From: Nocardioides potassii
Lineage (GTDB): Bacteria > Actinomycetota > Actinomycetes > Propionibacteriales > Nocardioidaceae
Reading direction: 5' to 3'
DNA length: 64,000 nt
Assembly (NCBI RefSeq): GCF_021648885.1
Contig: NZ_JAKJHZ010000005.1
Location: forward strand, 868,001-932,000
The translations under genes and the position numbers were made by a program. The notes beneath the pieces were generated by a model that saw only the letters and a program-made list of their open reading frames with translations, was not told where the DNA came from and ran no database searches. Of this stretch, positions 1-12,875 are shown piece after piece. Position 1 is the first letter of the stretch, and each line of letters starts with the position of its first letter.

Positions 1-443
1 GGCTCGGACGCCGTGCCGGTGACGGGGATGGGCCGCGTGTGCGGGGTGTCGGCGAGGAGCGCGCCGAGGGTCACGACCAGCTCCGCGCTCAGGTCGTCGC
101 AGGCGGCGAGGAGCTCGGCGCAGAACTGGCGCCACTTCATGCTCGGCTCGATGCCGCGCACCAGGATCACGTCGCGGTCCAGCTCGGCGGGCCGGGCGAC
201 CGCGATCCGCGTGGTGGGCCAGGCCAGCCGACGGTGCCCGTTGACGTCGGTGCTGATGACCGGCCGGTTGACCTGGAAGTCGTAGAACTCCTCCGGGTCG
301 ATCGCGCCGATCACTTCGGCCTTCCACTGCTCCATCAGGTGGTCGACGAGGCCGGAGGCCGCATCGGCGGCGTCGTTCCATCCCTCGAAGGCGGCGATCA
401 CCACGGGGGAGACGAGGTCCTGCACGTCGTCGAACTCGATCAC
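1..443 (-). CDS. PAC2 family protein (proteasome assembly chaperone-like), 3' part cut by window edge
   Basis: The first 147 codons are present and the reading frame runs off the left edge. The protein begins V-I-E-F-D-D-V and contains F-E-G-W-N-D-A near residue 17 and V-R-G-I-E-P-S-M-K-W-R further in, the pattern of the actinobacterial PAC2 family. The family resembles archaeal and eukaryotic proteasome assembly chaperones, but its bacterial role is unproven. The GTG at 443 was chosen because a TAGGGT -10 element (450-455 on this strand) lies 6 bases upstream, fitting a leaderless transcript. It is divergent from metH. Linkage to the proteasome locus 10 kb away is suggestive only. Confidence 0.8.
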   Translation of the reverse strand, partial: MIEFDDVQDLVSPVVIAAFEGWNDAADAASGLVDHLMEQWKAEVIGAIDPEEFYDFQVNRPVISTDVNGHRRLAWPTTRIAVARPAELDRDVILVRGIEPSMKWRQFCAELLAACDDLSAELVVTLGALLADTPHTRPIPVTGTASE

Positions 444-582
444 CACTCCACCCTAGGACCCACGCACCAGCGTTCCGCCGTGATTTCGTGAGGGGTGTCG
501 CCCGGTGCCACGATGTGGGAACCAGGTCCGCGTGTCGGACACCGTTCCTACGCTGGATCTCCACCAGCACGGAAGGCAGCCT

Positions 583-4359
<3,777 letters not shown>

Positions 4360-4487
4360 GCAGCGCCGCCCGGACGATACGTCGCTGCGCATCGCGGACA
4401 GGAAAGACGGGAACCGTCCGGGATGGGTCGGTGTGCGGTACAACTGACGCCGACCTGACGAGGAGCGCGAGCAGGAGGTCGGTCGGC

Positions 4488-6452
4488 GTGGTGGACACCC
4501 CTCGGGTCTCGGTCGTGCTCGTGGACGACTCGACGGACGTGCGCACGCTGGTGCGGATGCGCCTCGAGGCCTCCGGCGCGTTCGACGTGGTCGGCGAGGC
4601 CGAGGACGGCGAGGGCGCGATCGCGATGGTCGTGCGCCACGAGCCCGACCTGGTGCTGCTCGACGTCTCCACACCGACCATGGACGGTCTCGAGACCTTG
4701 CCGACGATCCTCGCCGTGCGGCCCGACACCTCGGTCGTCATGTTCACCGGCTTCGGCGGGGCCGACCTCACCGCCGAGGTCCGTGGACTGGGCGCGCTCG
4801 ACCTGATCGAGAAGTCGATCCCGCTGAACCAGCTCGCCGATCGCCTGCTCCGGATCCTCCGCGGCGGGTCCGGGCAGGACGCGCAGGAGGGCGCAACCGC
4901 GACGCCGCGGGAGGACCGTGCGGTCGGGTCCGGTCCGGCGGTGGACCTCGACCTTGGCGCCTTCGAGCAGCGGGTCCTCGACGAGCACGTCGAGGGCTTC
5001 CAAGCCCTCTTCGAGCGAGCAGCGATCGGGATGGCGACGCTCACCGTCGACGCGACGATCGTGCGCGCCAACCGAGCCCTGGCCGACCTCGTCGCCTCCG
5101 ACCCGGCCGACCTCGTCGGCGTCGACTACGGCCGTCTCACCGGAGGGCAGGGGGACGTCCTCGACCACCGGCTGGAGGTGCTCCGGACCTCGCGTGCGAA
5201 CGTCGCCACCTTCGAGCACCCGATCCCCGTGCCGCGGGGGTCGGCACGCACGCGCACGGCCTCGGTCACCCTCGTCCCCATCCGCGACTCCAGCGGGCAG
5301 ATGCTCTACGTGTTCGCCCAGGTGCAGGACATCACCGCGCAGCGCGACGCCGAGGACGAGCTGCGGCGCAGTGAGCAGCGCTTCTCGCTCCTCGTCGACG
5401 CGGTCGAGGAGTACGCGATCTTCAGCCTCGACACCGACGGCGTCGTGATGAGCTGGAACGCCGGCGCCCGCCGCATCAAGGGCTACGAGGCCGACCAGAT
5501 CGTGGGTCGCCACTTCCGCGTGTTCTACCCGGACGAGGAGCAGCGCACCGGACATCCCGAGCACAACCTCGCCGTGGCCCTGCGAGCGGGCTCCTTCGCC
5601 GAGGAGGGGTGGCGCGTACGTCGGGACGGCACCGCGTTCTGGGCCAGCGTCGTCATCACGGCCGTGCGCGACAGGAGCGGGCGGCACGTCGGCTTCGCCA
5701 AGATCACCCGCGACCAGACCGAGCAGCGGCGGCACGCCGACGACCGGCACGAGGCGATGGAGGAGCAGGCCCGACTGCTGGCCGTCACGGCCCACGAGCT
5801 GCGTACCCCCACAGCGGTCATCGAGGGCAGCGCCCTGGTGCTCCAGGCGCCGGAGGAGGACCTGACGCCTGCCGAGCGCGACCAGCTCGTCGGCGGCATC
5901 CGCAGCAGCGCCGAACGCCTGCGTCGGCTCGGCGCCGACCTGGCCGCGGCCTCCCAGCTGCAGCGGTCCGGCATGGAGTTCCGCCTCGAACCGGTGGCCA
6001 TCGCGGAGCTGGTGTGGAGCACGGTCGCGCGGCGGGCCACCACGTCGGCCGACGTGCGGGTCGACGTCGACGACGTGCCGCACGGCGTCGTCGTACGGGC
6101 GGACGAGGTCCGCATCGGACAGGCCCTGGACAACCTGGTCGACAACGCCCTCCGCCACGGTGAGGCTCCCGTCGCGGTGACCGCCGCGCTGCTCGCGGAC
6201 CTCGTCGAGGTGCGGGTCACCGACGCCGGTCCCGGAGCGCCCCGGGAGATGGCCGGTCGGATGTTCGAGCGGTTCGCGACCGGCGGTCGCACGAGCGGGA
6301 CCGGGCTCGGGCTCTACCTGGTGCGCGAGATCGCGCGGCACCACGGGGGAGACGTGACGTACACGCCTCCTCGCGCCGGCAGCCCGACGACGTTCACGCT
6401 CACCCTCCCGGTGGACGGGGTCCTCGACGCGCGGGCGGCCTCGATAGGCTGA
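4488..6452 (+). CDS. Hybrid sensor kinase: N-terminal receiver, two PAS domains, histidine kinase
   Basis: About 654 residues. Residues 1-125 form a receiver domain with the phosphoacceptor Asp near 59 (L-L-D-V-S). A PAS domain (about 165-290) and a second PAS domain (about 300-420, with the haem/flavin-type phrase E-E-Y-A-I-F-S-L-D) follow. The kinase core has the His in H-E-L-R-T-P near 436, an N box D-N-L-V-D-N-A-L-R-H-G, D-A-G-P-G and G-T-G-L-G-L. No membrane segment is seen, so it is likely cytosolic. The start GTG follows AGGAGG at 4473-4478. The receiver precedes the kinase, the reverse of most hybrids, and no DNA-binding partner is adjacent. Signal and output are unknown. Confidence 0.85.
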   Translation: MVDTPRVSVVLVDDSTDVRTLVRMRLEASGAFDVVGEAEDGEGAIAMVVRHEPDLVLLDVSTPTMDGLETLPTILAVRPDTSVVMFTGFGGADLTAEVRGLGALDLIEKSIPLNQLADRLLRILRGGSGQDAQEGATATPREDRAVGSGPAVDLDLGAFEQRVLDEHVEGFQALFERAAIGMATLTVDATIVRANRALADLVASDPADLVGVDYGRLTGGQGDVLDHRLEVLRTSRANVATFEHPIPVPRGSARTRTASVTLVPIRDSSGQMLYVFAQVQDITAQRDAEDELRRSEQRFSLLVDAVEEYAIFSLDTDGVVMSWNAGARRIKGYEADQIVGRHFRVFYPDEEQRTGHPEHNLAVALRAGSFAEEGWRVRRDGTAFWASVVITAVRDRSGRHVGFAKITRDQTEQRRHADDRHEAMEEQARLLAVTAHELRTPTAVIEGSALVLQAPEEDLTPAERDQLVGGIRSSAERLRRLGADLAAASQLQRSGMEFRLEPVAIAELVWSTVARRATTSADVRVDVDDVPHGVVVRADEVRIGQALDNLVDNALRHGEAPVAVTAALLADLVEVRVTDAGPGAPREMAGRMFERFATGGRTSGTGLGLYLVREIARHHGGDVTYTPPRAGSPTTFTLTLPVDGVLDARAASIG

Positions 6453-6487
6453 CGAAGCCGCATCGCGAACGCTTCGGAGGAACTGCT

Positions 6488-7150
6488 TTGGCTCCCACGC
6501 CCTTCCCGGCGGCCGTGCTCTGGGACATGGACGGCACCCTCGTCGACACCGAGCCGTACTGGATCGAGACCGAGTACGCGATGGCCGAGAAGTACGGCGG
6601 CACCTGGTCGCACGAGCACGCCATGAACCTCGTCGGCAGCGCCCTGCTCGACTCGGGCGACTACATCCGCGTGCACATGGGCATCGACCGCACACCGCAG
6701 CAGATCGTCGACGAGCTGCTCGACGGCGTCGTCGTCCGGGTCGAGGACGAGGTGCCGTGGCGTCCCGGCGCGCGTGAGCTGCTCGAGGACCTCGTGGCCG
6801 AAGGCGTCCCCTGCGCGCTGGTCACCATGTCGTGGCAGCGGTTCGTCGACCCGATCCTGCGCCGGCTGCCCGAGGGCACCTTCGCCACGATCGTCACCGG
6901 CGACCGCGTCGAGTTCGGCAAGCCGCACCCCGAGCCCTACCTCACCGCTGCAGCCGAGCTCGGCCTCCGGGCCGAGGACTGCGTGGCCATCGAGGACTCC
7001 AACACCGGCGCGAAGTCGGCGGTCGCCGCCGGCTGCACGACGCTGTGCGTGCCGCACCACGTGCCGATCCTCGAGGGCGAGGGGCGGGTCTTCGTCGAGA
7101 CCCTCGCGGGCCTCGACACGGCCGACCTGGCTCGGCTGGTTCGCGCCTGA
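6488..7150 (+). CDS. HAD-superfamily hydrolase, phosphatase/phosphoglucomutase-like
   Basis: A 220-residue haloacid dehalogenase-type enzyme. The nucleophile motif D-M-D-G-T is at residues 13-17 with a cap domain after it; motif III is G-K-P-H-P-E-P-Y, and the metal-binding E-D-S-N-T-G is near 165. This layout fits beta-phosphoglucomutase, phosphoglycolate phosphatase and similar small phosphomonoesterases, so the substrate cannot be set. The start is TTG, chosen because GGAGG at 6477-6481 is well placed and the HAD motif begins shortly after. It lies 35 bases after the sensor kinase and may share its transcript. It is convergent with the RecB-like nuclease. Confidence 0.88.
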   Translation: MAPTPFPAAVLWDMDGTLVDTEPYWIETEYAMAEKYGGTWSHEHAMNLVGSALLDSGDYIRVHMGIDRTPQQIVDELLDGVVVRVEDEVPWRPGARELLEDLVAEGVPCALVTMSWQRFVDPILRRLPEGTFATIVTGDRVEFGKPHPEPYLTAAAELGLRAEDCVAIEDSNTGAKSAVAAGCTTLCVPHHVPILEGEGRVFVETLAGLDTADLARLVRA

Positions 7151-7157
7151 CCGCTCG

Positions 7158-8075
7158 CTAGTCCTGCGACTCGTCGGTCGAGGCGTCGACCGCGACGGGG
7201 ACGGGCTCGGGCAAGGGCGGGACGGTGCCGCCCTTGGTCGGGCAGTACTCGTGGAACGAGCACCAGTCGCAGAGGCGCGACGGGCTGGGCTGCCAGTCAC
7301 CGGTCTCCTGCGCGCGGGTGATCGCGGCCCACACGGCCTCGACCTTGCGCTCGGTGGCGCGGAGGTCGTCCTCGTCGGGCTCGTAGCGCAGGATCTCGCC
7401 GTTGCCGAGGTAGATCAGCTGGAGCACGGACGGGACGACGCCCCGCAGCTTCCAGATCACGAGCGCGTAGAACCTCATCTGGAACAGCGCCTTGGCCTCG
7501 AAGCCCTCACTCGGGCTCTTCCCGGACTTGTAGTCCACCACCCTGATCCGCCCGTCGGGAGCGACGTCGACGCGGTCGACGAAGCCGCGCAGGAGCAGCT
7601 TGGAGTCGAGCAGGGCCTCGACGTAGAGCTCGCGGTCGGCCGGCTCGAGCCGGCGCGGGTCCTCCAGGTCGAAGTAGCGGTCGAGGACGGTGCGGCACGA
7701 GGCCAGCCAGGCGGTGACGTCGGGGCCGGCCCCGCCGAACATCTCGCCCAGACCCGGCTCGGCGTCGAGCAGCGCGTCCCACGTGGGAGCGAGCATCTCG
7801 CCTGCCCGCTCGGGAGTGCGCTCGAGCGCCGGCAGGTCGAAGAGGTCCTCGAGCACCTTGTGGACCACGGTGCCGCGCGTCGCGTCGGGCGACGGCGCCT
7901 CGGGCAGCCGGTCGATGGTGCGGAAGCGGTACATCAGGGGGCACGCCATGAAGTCGCCCGCCCGGCTCGGGGAGATCGCACCCAGCACGTCGACGCCGTC
8001 GACCGGCGTCGAGACCCGTGCGGCGGGGGACTCGACCGGAGGGTGGTCAGCGGGTGCTGCGGGCGGGGTGGTCAT
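7158..8075 (-). CDS. RecB-family PD-(D/E)XK exonuclease domain protein
   Basis: A 305-residue nuclease of the RecB C-terminal (Cas4/AddB-like) type. The core motif is V-V-D-Y-K-S-G-K with the downstream Q-M-R-F-Y-A-L that typifies this family. A C-terminal cysteine set (C-D-W-C and E-Y-C-P) suggests an iron-sulfur cluster, as in AddB and Cas4; that is inference from spacing. The ATG at 8075 has a TAGGGT -10 (8086-8091 on this strand) 10 bases upstream. Genes of this type next to a site-2 protease, trmI and arc recur in actinobacteria. No helicase domain is attached, so the partner is unknown. Confidence 0.88.
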   Translation of the reverse strand: MTTPPAAPADHPPVESPAARVSTPVDGVDVLGAISPSRAGDFMACPLMYRFRTIDRLPEAPSPDATRGTVVHKVLEDLFDLPALERTPERAGEMLAPTWDALLDAEPGLGEMFGGAGPDVTAWLASCRTVLDRYFDLEDPRRLEPADRELYVEALLDSKLLLRGFVDRVDVAPDGRIRVVDYKSGKSPSEGFEAKALFQMRFYALVIWKLRGVVPSVLQLIYLGNGEILRYEPDEDDLRATERKVEAVWAAITRAQETGDWQPSPSRLCDWCSFHEYCPTKGGTVPPLPEPVPVAVDASTDESQD

Positions 8076-8154
8076 GGCGCGCCTCACCCTAGGCGAGGCG
8101 TCCGACAGCATCGGTCCGGCCGGCGGTGTCGCTGCGGTTGGCTAGGCTCGGGGT

Positions 8155-9324
8155 GTGTCCGACCCCTCTGACCCAGCCACCGGCGAGCGACGTCCCGCAG
8201 CCTCGCCACGCGCTCCCGGAACGTTCCGGATCGGGTCGATCGCGGGCATCGACGTGCTCGTCACGAGCACGTGGTTCATCGTCGCGCTCCTGATCGCGGT
8301 CACCTTCGCCCCCCGCATCGACGAGGTCCAGGCGGACCTCGGCGTGCTGAAGTACGTCGCCGGCTTCGTGATGGCGGTGGTGCTCTACCTCTCGGTGCTG
8401 CTCCACGAGGCGTCGCACGCGGTCGTGGCCAAGCGGCTCGGCTACGGCGTCACCTCGATCACCCTTCACTTCCTCGGGGGGATGACCGAGATCGACGGCC
8501 AGTCCCGCAAGCCGCGCCACGAGTTCTGGATCGCGGTGGTCGGCCCGTTGACGTCGATCGCCATCGGGGCCGTGGCGGCCGGGCTCTGGTTCGTCGTGCC
8601 GAAGGGGCTCGTCCAGCTCGCCGTCGGCTACCTCGCCGGCGCCAACCTCCTGATCGGGGTGATGAACCTGGTCCCCGGCCTGCCGCTCGACGGCGGCCGG
8701 GTGCTCAAGGCGGCTGTCTGGGGCGCGTCGGGCAACCAGCACCGCGCCACGATCGTCGCCGGCTGGGGCGGCCGACTGACCGCCCTCGCGCTGCTCGCAT
8801 GGCCGATCGTGATGGAGCCCCTGTTCGGCCTCGAGCCGACCATCCTCGACGTCGTCCTGGTGTTCATCCTCGGGCTCTTTCTCTGGACCGGGGCGACCGC
8901 CGCGATGGCGCACGCCCGGCTCCGCGAGCGGCTGCCGGCGCTGGTCGCGCGCCCGCTCGCCCGTCGTACGCTCACGGTCCCGTCCGACCTGCCCCTGGCC
9001 GAGGCCGTCCGGCGCGCCCAGGAGGAGCAGGCCGGCAGCATCGTCACGGTCGCCCCCGACGGTCGGCCGCTGGGGATCGTGAGCGAGGCGGCGGTCATCG
9101 CGATGCCTGCCGACCGGCGCCCGTGGGTGCCGGTGTCGACGGTCGCGCGGTCGCTCGAGGACGGTCTCACGCTGCCCGCGACGGTCGCGGGCGAGGACCT
9201 CGTCCTCGCGATCAGCCGCCGTCCCGCCGAGGAGTACCTCCTGGTGGAGCCGGACGGCCGCATCTACGGCGTGCTCTCGACGGCCGACGTCGACAAGGCC
9301 TTCCGGGCCAACGCCGCACGCTGA
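8155..9324 (+). CDS. Site-2 protease family (M50) intramembrane metalloprotease with CBS domains
   Basis: A 389-residue membrane protease. H-E-A-S-H (His about 84 and 88) and N-L-V-P-G-L-P-L-D-G-G (Asp about 179) form the zinc site inside the membrane domain of roughly six helices (about 25-250). A pair of CBS repeats occupies about 270-385 and may sense adenine nucleotides. This layout matches the SpoIVFB/Rip3-like branch. Such proteases cleave membrane-bound anti-sigma factors or regulators; the substrate is not visible here. The GTG start has TAGGCT at 8143-8148, 6 bases upstream, so it is probably leaderless. It is divergent from the RecB-like gene. Confidence 0.92.
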   Translation: MSDPSDPATGERRPAASPRAPGTFRIGSIAGIDVLVTSTWFIVALLIAVTFAPRIDEVQADLGVLKYVAGFVMAVVLYLSVLLHEASHAVVAKRLGYGVTSITLHFLGGMTEIDGQSRKPRHEFWIAVVGPLTSIAIGAVAAGLWFVVPKGLVQLAVGYLAGANLLIGVMNLVPGLPLDGGRVLKAAVWGASGNQHRATIVAGWGGRLTALALLAWPIVMEPLFGLEPTILDVVLVFILGLFLWTGATAAMAHARLRERLPALVARPLARRTLTVPSDLPLAEAVRRAQEEQAGSIVTVAPDGRPLGIVSEAAVIAMPADRRPWVPVSTVARSLEDGLTLPATVAGEDLVLAISRRPAEEYLLVEPDGRIYGVLSTADVDKAFRANAAR

Positions 9325-9380
9325 GCCGGTCGACCTCGTCGGCTGAGTGATTCCGCCGTCCCGCCACTAGTCTTCCGGCC

Positions 9381-10388
9381 ATGTCCGAGCCGTCCGAGCC
9401 CTCCACCGACAGCGCCGACGTCCCCGCCGAGGCGTGGTCCGGGGTCCACCGCGGCCCCCTGCGCGAGGGCGAGTGGGTGCGGCTCGTCGACCAGAAGGGT
9501 CGCAAGCACAACTTCGAGCTGGTCGCCGGGAAGCGGTTCTTCTCCAACAAGGGTCACCTCGACCACGACGACATGATCGGTCGCGACGAGGGGTTCACGC
9601 TCGTCTCGTCGGCAGGCGGGCAGTACCTCGTCTTCCGCCCCCTGCTCAACGAGTTCGTCGTGTCCATGCCGCGCGGTGCGGCGGTCGTCTACCCCAAGGA
9701 CGCTGCGCAGATCGTGGCGCTCGCCGACATCTACCCCGGTGCGCGGGTCGTCGAGGCCGGCGCGGGGTCGGGTGCGCTGACCTGCTCGCTGCTGCGTGCC
9801 GTCGGGCCGTGGGGGAGCGTGACGTCGTACGAGCTGCGCGAGGAGTTCGCCGACGTCGCCCGTCGCAACGTCAACCAGTTCTTCTCCGCCCCGGAGGGGC
9901 AGACGCACCCGGCGTGGGACCTGCGGCTCGGCGACCTCAAGGAGGGCCTGGCCTCGCACGGCGCCCACCAGGTCGACCGGATCATCCTCGACATGCTCGA
10001 CCCGTGGAACTGCGTCGACGCCGTCGCCGAGGCGCTCGTGCCCGGCGGCATCGTGTGCGCGTACGTCGCCACGACGACGCAGCTGTCCCGCGTCGTCGAG
10101 ACGCTGCGGGTGCACGGAGGCTTCACCGAGCCCCAGCCGTGGGAGTCGCTCGTGCGGGACTGGCACGTCGAGGGACTGGCCGTGCGACCGGGCCACAAGA
10201 TGATCGGCCACACGGCGTTCCTGGTCACCGCGCGCCGGATGGCGCCGGGGGAGCGGCCCCCGCGCAAGACCCGCCGGCCCGCCCCCGGGGCGTACGGCCC
10301 GGACTACACCGGGCCCCGGCCGAGCGACGTGCCGCCTCACGACGCGAGCATCGCCGGGGTCGACCTCGGTGAGCCCGGCGACGCGTGA
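9381..10388 (+). CDS. trmI: tRNA (adenine(58)-N1)-methyltransferase TrmI
   Basis: Methylates N1 of adenine 58 in the tRNA T-loop using AdoMet. The 335-residue protein has an N-terminal beta-barrel part (R-L-V-D-Q-K-G-R-K-H) and a Rossmann domain with V-E-A-G-A-G-S-G-A-L-T near 125, followed by I-L-D-M-L-D-P-W, the typical TrmI active-site region. The C-terminus is a proline/arginine-rich tail of about 40 residues. TAGTCT at 9368-9373 lies 7 bases before the ATG. Position directly upstream of arc is the usual arrangement in proteasome-bearing actinobacteria. Confidence 0.95.
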   Translation: MSEPSEPSTDSADVPAEAWSGVHRGPLREGEWVRLVDQKGRKHNFELVAGKRFFSNKGHLDHDDMIGRDEGFTLVSSAGGQYLVFRPLLNEFVVSMPRGAAVVYPKDAAQIVALADIYPGARVVEAGAGSGALTCSLLRAVGPWGSVTSYELREEFADVARRNVNQFFSAPEGQTHPAWDLRLGDLKEGLASHGAHQVDRIILDMLDPWNCVDAVAEALVPGGIVCAYVATTTQLSRVVETLRVHGGFTEPQPWESLVRDWHVEGLAVRPGHKMIGHTAFLVTARRMAPGERPPRKTRRPAPGAYGPDYTGPRPSDVPPHDASIAGVDLGEPGDA

Positions 10389-10507
10389 GCGACTTCCGGG
10401 TCGTCCCGTGGTCGCCCGACTGGGCGGTGCAGCTCGAGGCGGTGATGCCGTCCTGCGTGACGCGCTGGTCGACGTTCCGTCGGATCTGGCGGCTCGACGG
10501 CGGCTGA
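10385..10507 (+). CDS. Possible 40-residue peptide overlapping the trmI stop
   Basis: A GTG at 10385 overlaps the trmI TGA (GTGA), the same coupling seen between real genes elsewhere in the window. The frame reads V-S-D-F-R-V-V-P-W-S-P-D-W-A-V-Q-L-E-A-V and stops at 10507. It is tryptophan-rich (four Trp in 40). The start vaguely resembles the N-terminus of GrpB-type proteins, but the rest does not continue that way. It could be a genuine translationally coupled peptide, a remnant of a larger gene, or chance. I have no homologue for it. Confidence 0.25.
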   Translation: MSDFRVVPWSPDWAVQLEAVMPSCVTRWSTFRRIWRLDGG

Positions 10508-10620
10508 CACACGCCTGCGTGAGCCGGTGTGGGCAGGCGTTGCCAAACGGTGATCGACACGGCGAGATATTCACTTCCGTCCCGTGCGTTCATGGGTAGT
10601 GTCGAAACAGGAGGTGCGAC

Positions 10621-12366
10621 ATGACCGAGCCGACACGCGAGCAACTGGCCACCCAGGTGCGCTACCTGGAGGCCGAGGTCACGGACCTGCGCCGCCGCCT
10701 CGACGACGTACCGGGCCAGGCCCGCGGCCTCGAGTCGCGCCTCGCCGACGCACAGCGGTCGCTGGCCGCCGTCTCGAGCCAGAACGAGCGCCTCGCACAG
10801 ACCCTGCGCGACGCCCGCGACCAGATCACCACGCTCAAGGAGGAGGTCGACCGGCTGGCGCAGCCGCCCGCCGGCTTCGGCACGTTCCTCGGGCGCAACG
10901 ACGACGACTCGGTCGACGTGTTCACCGGCGGCCGCAAGCTGCGCGTCAGCGTGAGCCCGGCGGTCGACCTGGACGGCCTCGTGCGCGGCCAGGAGGTCAT
11001 GCTCAACGAGGCCCTCAACGTCGTGGCCGCGCTGGACTTCGAGCAGGTCGGCGAGGTCGTGATGCTCAAGGAGATCCTGGCCGACGGCGAGCGCGCCCTG
11101 GTGATCGCCAACGCCGACGAGGAGCGGGTCGTCCGCCTCGCCGAGCCGTTGCGCGCCGAGGACGTGACGATCCGCGCCGGCGACTCGCTGCTGCTCGACA
11201 CGCGTGCCGGCTACGTCTACGAGGTCGTGCCGAAGTCGGAGGTCGAGGAGCTCGTCCTGGAGGAGGTGCCCGACATCGACTACTCGCAGATCGGCGGGCT
11301 CACCACCCAGATCGACGCGATCCGCGACGCGGTCGAGCTGCCCTACCTCTACCCGGACCTGTTCACCGACCACCAGCTCAAGCCGCCGAAGGGCGTGCTG
11401 CTCTACGGCCCGCCCGGATGCGGCAAGACGCTGATCGCCAAGGCGGTCGCCAACTCGCTGGCCAAGAAGGTCGCCGAGCGCACCGGCGCCTCGGGGAAGT
11501 CCTACTTCCTCAACATCAAGGGCCCCGAGCTGCTCAACAAGTACGTCGGCGAGACCGAGCGCCACATCCGGCTGGTCTTCCAGCGGGCGCGCGAGAAGGC
11601 GTCGCTCGGCACGCCGGTCATCGTGTTCTTCGACGAGATGGACTCGCTCTTCCGCACGCGGGGGTCGGGTGTCTCCTCCGACGTCGAGAACACCATCGTG
11701 CCGCAGCTGTTGAGCGAGATCGACGGTGTCGAGGCGCTGGAGAACGTGCTGGTCATCGGCGCCTCCAACCGCGAGGACATGATCGACCCGGCCATCTTGC
11801 GGCCCGGGCGCCTCGACGTGAAGATCAAGATCGAGCGCCCCGACGCCGAGTCGGCGCGCGACATCTTCTCCAAGTACCTCACCTCGTCGCTGCCGCTGCA
11901 CACCGTGGACCTCGCGGAGTTCGACGACGACCGGGACGCCACCGTGGCCGCGATGATCCGCGCCACCGTCGAGCGGATGTACACCGAGTCGGAGGAGAAC
12001 CGCTTCCTCGAGGTCACCTACGCCAACGGCGACAAGGAGGTCCTCTACTTCAAGGACTTCAACTCCGGCGCGATGATCCAGAACATCGTCGACCGGGCCA
12101 AGAAGATGGCGATCAAGGACTTCCTCGACAGCGGGCTCGACCCCGCCCAGCGGGGCCTCCGGGTCCAGCACATGCTCCAGGCGTGCGTGGACGAGTTCAA
12201 GGAGAACGAGGACCTGCCCAACACCACCAACCCCGACGACTGGGCGCGGATCTCCGGCAAGAAGGGTGAGCGCATCGTGTTCATCCGCACGCTCATCACC
12301 GGCAAGCAGGGCACCGAGCCGGGTCGCTCGATCGACACGGTGGCCAACACCGGCCAGTACCTCTGA
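10621..12366 (+). CDS. arc: Proteasome-associated AAA ATPase ARC/Mpa
   Basis: Unfolds pupylated proteins and feeds them to the 20S core. The 581-residue protein has an N-terminal coiled coil (about 5-75, which binds Pup), OB-fold region (about 80-230), and one AAA module with Walker A G-P-P-G-C-G-K-T at 263-270, Walker B F-F-D-E-M-D at 336-341 and a sensor/arginine region R-P-G-R-L. It ends G-Q-Y-L, the penultimate-Tyr motif that docks on the proteasome alpha ring. Ribosome site AGGAGG at 10609-10614; a TAGTGT -10 is possible at 10597-10602. Confidence 0.97.
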   Translation: MTEPTREQLATQVRYLEAEVTDLRRRLDDVPGQARGLESRLADAQRSLAAVSSQNERLAQTLRDARDQITTLKEEVDRLAQPPAGFGTFLGRNDDDSVDVFTGGRKLRVSVSPAVDLDGLVRGQEVMLNEALNVVAALDFEQVGEVVMLKEILADGERALVIANADEERVVRLAEPLRAEDVTIRAGDSLLLDTRAGYVYEVVPKSEVEELVLEEVPDIDYSQIGGLTTQIDAIRDAVELPYLYPDLFTDHQLKPPKGVLLYGPPGCGKTLIAKAVANSLAKKVAERTGASGKSYFLNIKGPELLNKYVGETERHIRLVFQRAREKASLGTPVIVFFDEMDSLFRTRGSGVSSDVENTIVPQLLSEIDGVEALENVLVIGASNREDMIDPAILRPGRLDVKIKIERPDAESARDIFSKYLTSSLPLHTVDLAEFDDDRDATVAAMIRATVERMYTESEENRFLEVTYANGDKEVLYFKDFNSGAMIQNIVDRAKKMAIKDFLDSGLDPAQRGLRVQHMLQACVDEFKENEDLPNTTNPDDWARISGKKGERIVFIRTLITGKQGTEPGRSIDTVANTGQYL

Positions 12367-12373
12367 CGTCGCC

Positions 12374-12733
12374 ATGACCCGCGACGGGGAGCGCGAGGAC
12401 GACCTCGGCCACAGCGACATCGAGGCCGCCCTCGCCACCCGTCGCGAGCTCGGCGCCCGCTACGACGCCGAGCTCGTCGAGGGGTTCGCCGAGCGCATCG
12501 AGCGCGCCGTCGAGCGTCGCGTGGCCGACCAGGTCGCGGTCCAGCAGCGTCGTACGGCGGCCGTGGCGGGCGCCGGCGGCCGGCAGCTCGCCCTCGGCAT
12601 CCTCTCCCTGATCGCGTTCATCCCGATCAGCATCGTGCTCGGCGTCAACGGGGAGCTGCTCGCACTCCTCGTCACGATCGCTGGGATCGTGGGCGTCAAC
12701 GTCGCCCACGCGTGGCAGTCTCGCGGGCGCTGA
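12374..12733 (+). CDS. Small two-helix membrane protein between arc and dop
   Basis: A 119-residue protein starting 7 bases after the arc stop, so very likely co-transcribed. The first 70 residues are charged and probably helical (E-L-V-E-G-F-A-E-R-I-E-R-A-V-E-R-R). Two hydrophobic segments follow at about 72-90 and 94-110. I do not recognise the family. The layout, a cytosolic helical arm and a hairpin membrane anchor, resembles other actinobacterial small integral membrane proteins of unknown function. No ribosome site is obvious before the ATG; translation may be coupled to arc. Confidence 0.75.
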   Translation: MTRDGEREDDLGHSDIEAALATRRELGARYDAELVEGFAERIERAVERRVADQVAVQQRRTAAVAGAGGRQLALGILSLIAFIPISIVLGVNGELLALLVTIAGIVGVNVAHAWQSRGR

Positions 12734-12793
12734 CATTCGCCGAGCACCCCTGAGAGGGTGTGTCGGACGTCGTGGGCCCACTAGGTTGAGGGC

Positions 12794-12871
12794 ATGAAGA
12801 CCATCCTGATCATCGTCGTCATCGTCCTCATCGTGCTGTTCCTGGCCGGCTTCCTGCGCCGCGGCCGCTGA
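12794..12871 (+). CDS. 25-residue single-span membrane microprotein
   Basis: Starts M-K-T-I-L-I-I-V-V-I-V-L-I-V-L-F and ends F-L-R-R-G-R: one uninterrupted hydrophobic helix of about 19 residues with a positively charged C-terminus. The ATG is preceded at exactly 6 bases by TAGGTT (12782-12787), the same leaderless promoter layout as many larger genes here, which argues that it is expressed. It is too short for standard gene calling. Function unknown; comparable bacterial microproteins modulate transporters or membrane enzymes. It is convergent with the methyltransferase, with only 4 bases between stops. Confidence 0.5.
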   Translation: MKTILIIVVIVLIVLFLAGFLRRGR

Positions 12872-12875
12872 TCCG

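Noticed and set aside
484..582. Possible cobalamin, SAM or SAH riboswitch in the metH leader
   Set aside because: The leader has some short hairpins, but none of the conserved riboswitch cores (for example the B12 box) could be recognised.
505..582. Upstream ATG as the metH start
   Set aside because: The 26 extra residues do not resemble a MetH N-terminus, and a ribosome site is correctly placed for the GTG at 583.
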